From: JBLHUT01 sp047629975
GTDB lineage: Bacteria; Pseudomonadota; Alphaproteobacteria; Rhodobacterales; Rhodobacteraceae
Assembly: GCA_047629975.1 (NCBI GenBank)
Contig: JBLHUT010000006.1
Span: forward strand, 1-35,437
Reading direction: 5' to 3'
Length of the DNA: 35,437 nucleotides
Both the position numbers and the translations under genes were made by a program. How positions within the stretch are numbered: the stretch's first letter is position 1; the number at the start of each line of letters is the position of its first letter. The notes beneath the pieces were generated by a model that was not told the origin of the DNA, searched no databases, and was given only the letters and a program-made list of their open reading frames with translations. Of this stretch, positions 32,740 to 35,437 are shown in pieces.

Positions 32740-35082
32740 ATGAAAATTAATGACGAAGCATCTGGTTGTTTACAGGCTGCGCGAGAGTACGCCGCGTACG
32801 GATGGCCAGTATTTCCTGTCCCTGTCGGTCAAAAGAAAAGCCACAAGAGCGCCAAGTTCAGTAACGGGCGCGAATGGGGCGCAACTACGGACGTAATCGA
32901 AATTGCCCGTGATTGGGGGCAATGGCCAAAGGCGAATGTTGGGGTCGTTACCGGACCCGAATCTGGCTTGCTGATAATCGAGGCTGATACGCTGGTTGGC
33001 CATGGGGTTGACGGCATCGGCAATCTTTTTGCGCTCATTGATCAGAACGGACCATTGCCTGAAACGATACAGGCGCTATCGCCGTCCGGATCGCTGCACC
33101 TATTTTTTAAATGGCCGGATGGCAGGGATATTCGCAACAGTGAATCAAGGGTTGCACCTGGCGTTGATGTGCGCGGCGATGGTGGCATGGTGGTAGCTGT
33201 TCCGGGTGTAAAGCCAGAATATGACAAGCCATACAGATGGAAAAATCCTCCGGGTCCTTTTGAACTTGCGGAGTGCCCTGAATGGCTTTTGGGCTTGTGC
33301 GTGAAGCCCGTACAAAAGCTGTCGGAACAGGCCGCAGCTTGCTTTCCAGTTGAAGCAGGCGGGGCAAATGCGTGGGCAGAGAAGGCGCTGCAAGAGGAAC
33401 TCGCATCCCTTCTTGTGGCACATCAGGGACGACGCAACGCCACCTTAAACGGCTGTGCTTTTAATTTGGGTCAGATTGTGGCTGGGGGGAGCTTGTCCGA
33501 GAATATGGTCAAAGCATGCCTGAGCGCTGCATCAGAAGCTATAGGGCTCGATCTGGTAGAAATAGTGACGACCATGGAAAGCGGATTTCAAGCGGGCATG
33601 GGCAGCCCAAGGAAGCCAAAGATGCGCGTAGTGGACAATGGGACTAATCACCGAGGGTATGTGCCGGATAGCAACCCACCGGGCAGTCTGCCGGGTTCAC
33701 TCCTGCCTGACGATATTGACCTTAGCCAGGATGCGTTGGCAAGCGACCTGGGCGCGCGCAGTTGGGATCGCGACGCCCGGCATGTTGCAAGATGGGGTAA
33801 GTGGCTGTTCTGGACTGGCACACACTGGAAGGTCGACGATAGGCTTGATCACCTCACCCGCACCCGGGATTATCTGCGGACACGGGCAACTGAATTGACT
33901 GGCTGGGCCGAAGGGAAAGCCGCCGCTCTGGATACTGAAAAGGAAGGTGAAGGTAGCAAGTTTTGCAGATGGGCCAAAGACCAAGCCAGGATCATGAGGA
34001 GCAAAAATACAGTCGCCGCCGTAGAAAGCCTTGCGAGATCAAAAAGCGCCAGCATCGCTGGCGTCGATGCATTCGATGCCAATCGACTTCTACTTGGCAC
34101 GCCCGGAGGAACTGTGGACCTGCGCACCGGTGAGTTGCGGCAAGCCAAACGGAGTGACATGATAACCAAGCTGACCGCTTGCGCGCCCTCTACGCCGGGA
34201 TCACGCCCGGAAAGATGGCTCGCCCTTTTGCACGAAATCTTTGACGGCGACGCCGATCTGGTGGCCTTTATGCAGCGGGCTGCGGGCTATGCGCTGACCG
34301 GGCAAACAACCGAACACAAATTGCTGTTCCTCTATGGCACAGGGCGCAACGGGAAATCCGTTTTTCTGAATACATTGACGCATATCTGGGCCGACTACGC
34401 CCGTCGTGCTGCTGCGGAAACGTTCCTGAACACGAAAGGCGACAAACACGCCACCGGGCTAGCCGGCCTTCAAGGCGCACGACTGGTGGCAGGCAGCGAA
34501 TTACCGGTCGGAAAGACTTGGGACGAATCTGTTATCAAAGACCTGACAGGCGGAGACCGAATGACTGCGCGGTTCATGCGTGGTGACTTCTTTGATTTCG
34601 ATCCACAATTGACCCTCATGATAGCAGGAAATAGTCGGCCCTCTTTCTCTGGCGTGGATGAGGCGATCCGAGCCCGTCTGGTGCTGGTGCCTTTTCTGGT
34701 AACCATACCTCTTGAGAAGCGGGATAGCAGTCTTTCCGAGAAGTTGATGGTTGAGGGGCCGCAAATTCTGCGATGGGCTATCGATGGCGCACTAGAGTGG
34801 CAAAAGTGTGGATTGGATGTGCCAGACAGCGTCATAAAGGCATCCACCGAATACATGGATGAAGAGGACACATTGGGTCAATTCCTATCCGATGAGACCG
34901 TTGCGGCTTCGAGCGCGTTCGTTACGACAGCCAAACTGCACGAGCGTTTCAGTCAGTGGGCCGAACGGCAGGGAATTAATGTCTGGACGCAGCACACGTT
35001 GCGAAAAGAACTCAAGACACGAGGTTTAGAAGGTCACAGGCGACCACACGGGCGCGGTTTTGTTGGGATCAAGCTCACCTGA
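32740..35082 (+). CDS. Prim-Pol/SF3 helicase replication protein (P4-type primase)
   Basis: A 780-residue replication protein that joins a primase-polymerase domain to a superfamily 3 helicase, enough in principle to start replication of a satellite or plasmid. The Prim-Pol part (about 10-190) shows REYAAYGWPVFPVP, the metal-site pair E81 and D83 in LLIIEADT, H120 in SGSLHLFF, and GVDVRGDGGMVVAVPG (141-156). The D5-type helicase part (about 470-700) has Walker A GTGRNGKS (533-540), AGSELPVGKTWDESVIKDLTGGD and the sensor stretch LMIAGNSRPSF. A winged-helix tail follows (about 710-780). GAGGGACGAA precedes the ATG. The gene is full length and intact. Confidence 0.93.
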   Translation: MKINDEASGCLQAAREYAAYGWPVFPVPVGQKKSHKSAKFSNGREWGATTDVIEIARDWGQWPKANVGVVTGPESGLLIIEADTLVGHGVDGIGNLFALIDQNGPLPETIQALSPSGSLHLFFKWPDGRDIRNSESRVAPGVDVRGDGGMVVAVPGVKPEYDKPYRWKNPPGPFELAECPEWLLGLCVKPVQKLSEQAAACFPVEAGGANAWAEKALQEELASLLVAHQGRRNATLNGCAFNLGQIVAGGSLSENMVKACLSAASEAIGLDLVEIVTTMESGFQAGMGSPRKPKMRVVDNGTNHRGYVPDSNPPGSLPGSLLPDDIDLSQDALASDLGARSWDRDARHVARWGKWLFWTGTHWKVDDRLDHLTRTRDYLRTRATELTGWAEGKAAALDTEKEGEGSKFCRWAKDQARIMRSKNTVAAVESLARSKSASIAGVDAFDANRLLLGTPGGTVDLRTGELRQAKRSDMITKLTACAPSTPGSRPERWLALLHEIFDGDADLVAFMQRAAGYALTGQTTEHKLLFLYGTGRNGKSVFLNTLTHIWADYARRAAAETFLNTKGDKHATGLAGLQGARLVAGSELPVGKTWDESVIKDLTGGDRMTARFMRGDFFDFDPQLTLMIAGNSRPSFSGVDEAIRARLVLVPFLVTIPLEKRDSSLSEKLMVEGPQILRWAIDGALEWQKCGLDVPDSVIKASTEYMDEEDTLGQFLSDETVAASSAFVTTAKLHERFSQWAERQGINVWTQHTLRKELKTRGLEGHRRPHGRGFVGIKLT

Positions 35083-35183
35083 ATGACGGTTATGACGTTT
35101 CGCTCCATATCTACCGTATAGGAAAAGTAATTCGAAAACTCACCCTACGGGTAATAAGGACACGAGTGTCATAACCGTCATTC
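35081..35183. repeat. 16-bp perfect inverted repeat after the primase gene (candidate origin)
   Basis: GAATGACGGTTATGAC (35081-35096) and its exact complement (35168-35183) flank a 71-bp AT-rich spacer. Inside are two related imperfect arms, TACCGTATAGG and CCCTACGGGTA. No gene lies here. The left arm begins within the primase stop. A cis-acting replication region downstream of a P4-type primase is a known arrangement, so an origin is the first guess; a large transcription-terminating hairpin is the alternative. Confidence 0.5.
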
Positions 35184-35217
35184 CAGTGCAAAAAATTAGG
35201 GAAAATATGATGCCGGT

Positions 35218-35437
35218 CAGGGGGCATTGTTGCAGAACTGACGCCTGAGGCGTGCCTTCCCCTTTCCCCCTTGGGTTCAGGCGACGCGCACGATCTCGGC
35301 GGTGCCGAGAGCCGAGAAGCGGTTCATGAGTGCGATGCGGATTTGGATTTCAGCAGTCTGGCGGTTGGGATCTCTCGCGGCGATGCGTTCCCCGAACGCC
35401 TTGAGGCAGCGCATCTTGGCCTCGATCCGGCTTCGGG
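35218..35437 (-). mobile_element. IS5-family insertion sequence, partial
   Basis: The transposase end plus its flank GGGGCATTGTTGCAGAACTG look like one end of an IS5-type element; the sequence GGCATTGTTGCA is typical of terminal repeats in this family. The exact boundary is uncertain by a few bases, and the other end and target duplication are outside the window. Confidence 0.75.
35277..35437 (-). CDS. IS5-family transposase, C-terminal end (cut by window edge)
   Basis: The last 52 residues of a DDE transposase (RSRIEAKMRCLKAFGERIAA, then RDPNRQTAEIQIRIALMNRF and SALGTAEIVRVA). The R-(3)-E-(6)-K signature of IS5 transposases is present at the start of the fragment, with the Glu being the last member of the DDE triad. 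The gene runs off the right edge, so whether it is intact is unknown. Insertion next to the primase gene may have displaced or interrupted later genes of the element. Confidence 0.9.
   Translation of the reverse strand, partial: RSRIEAKMRCLKAFGERIAARDPNRQTAEIQIRIALMNRFSALGTAEIVRVA

Overview
The window looks like a chromosome segment from a roseobacter-type alphaproteobacterium (Rhodobacteraceae). It is GC-rich with tightly packed operons. The clearest taxonomic sign is the housekeeping order murA - DUF2948 - (GNAT) - hisD - UPF0262 - infA - maf - RNase E/G - yacG, which I recall as typical of this family. No rRNA and no CRISPR array were seen.

Layout. (1) 138-3172: two genes of a type I secretion system (ABC exporter and HlyD-type adaptor), with no substrate gene in view. 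(2) 3438-5648: katG, a bifunctional catalase-peroxidase, ended by a strong TTCG-loop hairpin. (3) 5724-12569, minus strand: a hydroxy-acid or sugar-acid operon read in the order TRAP binding protein, small permease, large permease, UxaA-family dehydratase, a YihU-like oxidoreductase and an EamA transporter. (4) 12821-15678: a second beta-hydroxyacid dehydrogenase (minus), divergent from an FAH-family diketo-acid hydrolase and a D-2-hydroxyacid dehydrogenase (plus). Blocks 3 and 4 together could form a non-phosphorylative route: uptake, dehydration, oxidation, C-C cleavage to pyruvate plus a small hydroxy acid, and further oxidation or reduction. The substrate cannot be read from sequence. (5) 15722-22313: an OmpR-type response regulator and histidine kinase (minus), divergent from a complete sugar ABC importer of the glucose/mannose type. 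This layout resembles the GltR/GtrS-gts arrangement of pseudomonads.

(6) 22388-23534: a small STAS-like protein with a TAGG tetranucleotide repeat in its ribosome-binding region, a palindrome-rich gap, and a rhodanese. (7) 23643-30226: the housekeeping cluster, including a 55-residue ORF that overlaps the start of murA. (8) 30324-30398: tRNA-Phe(GAA). (9) 30465-35437: the beginning of an integrated element placed against the 3' end of that tRNA. It carries a tyrosine integrase, a ribbon-helix-helix gene split by an in-frame amber codon, an AlpA/excisionase-like DNA-binding protein, and a Prim-Pol/superfamily 3 helicase replication protein. A 16-bp inverted repeat follows that gene, and then the 3' end of an IS5-type transposase gene that runs off the window. 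The element resembles P4-like satellites or integrated plasmids; its far end and any cargo lie outside the window.

Both transport operons have a strong hairpin with a T-run directly after the binding-protein gene, a simple way to make more binding protein than permease.
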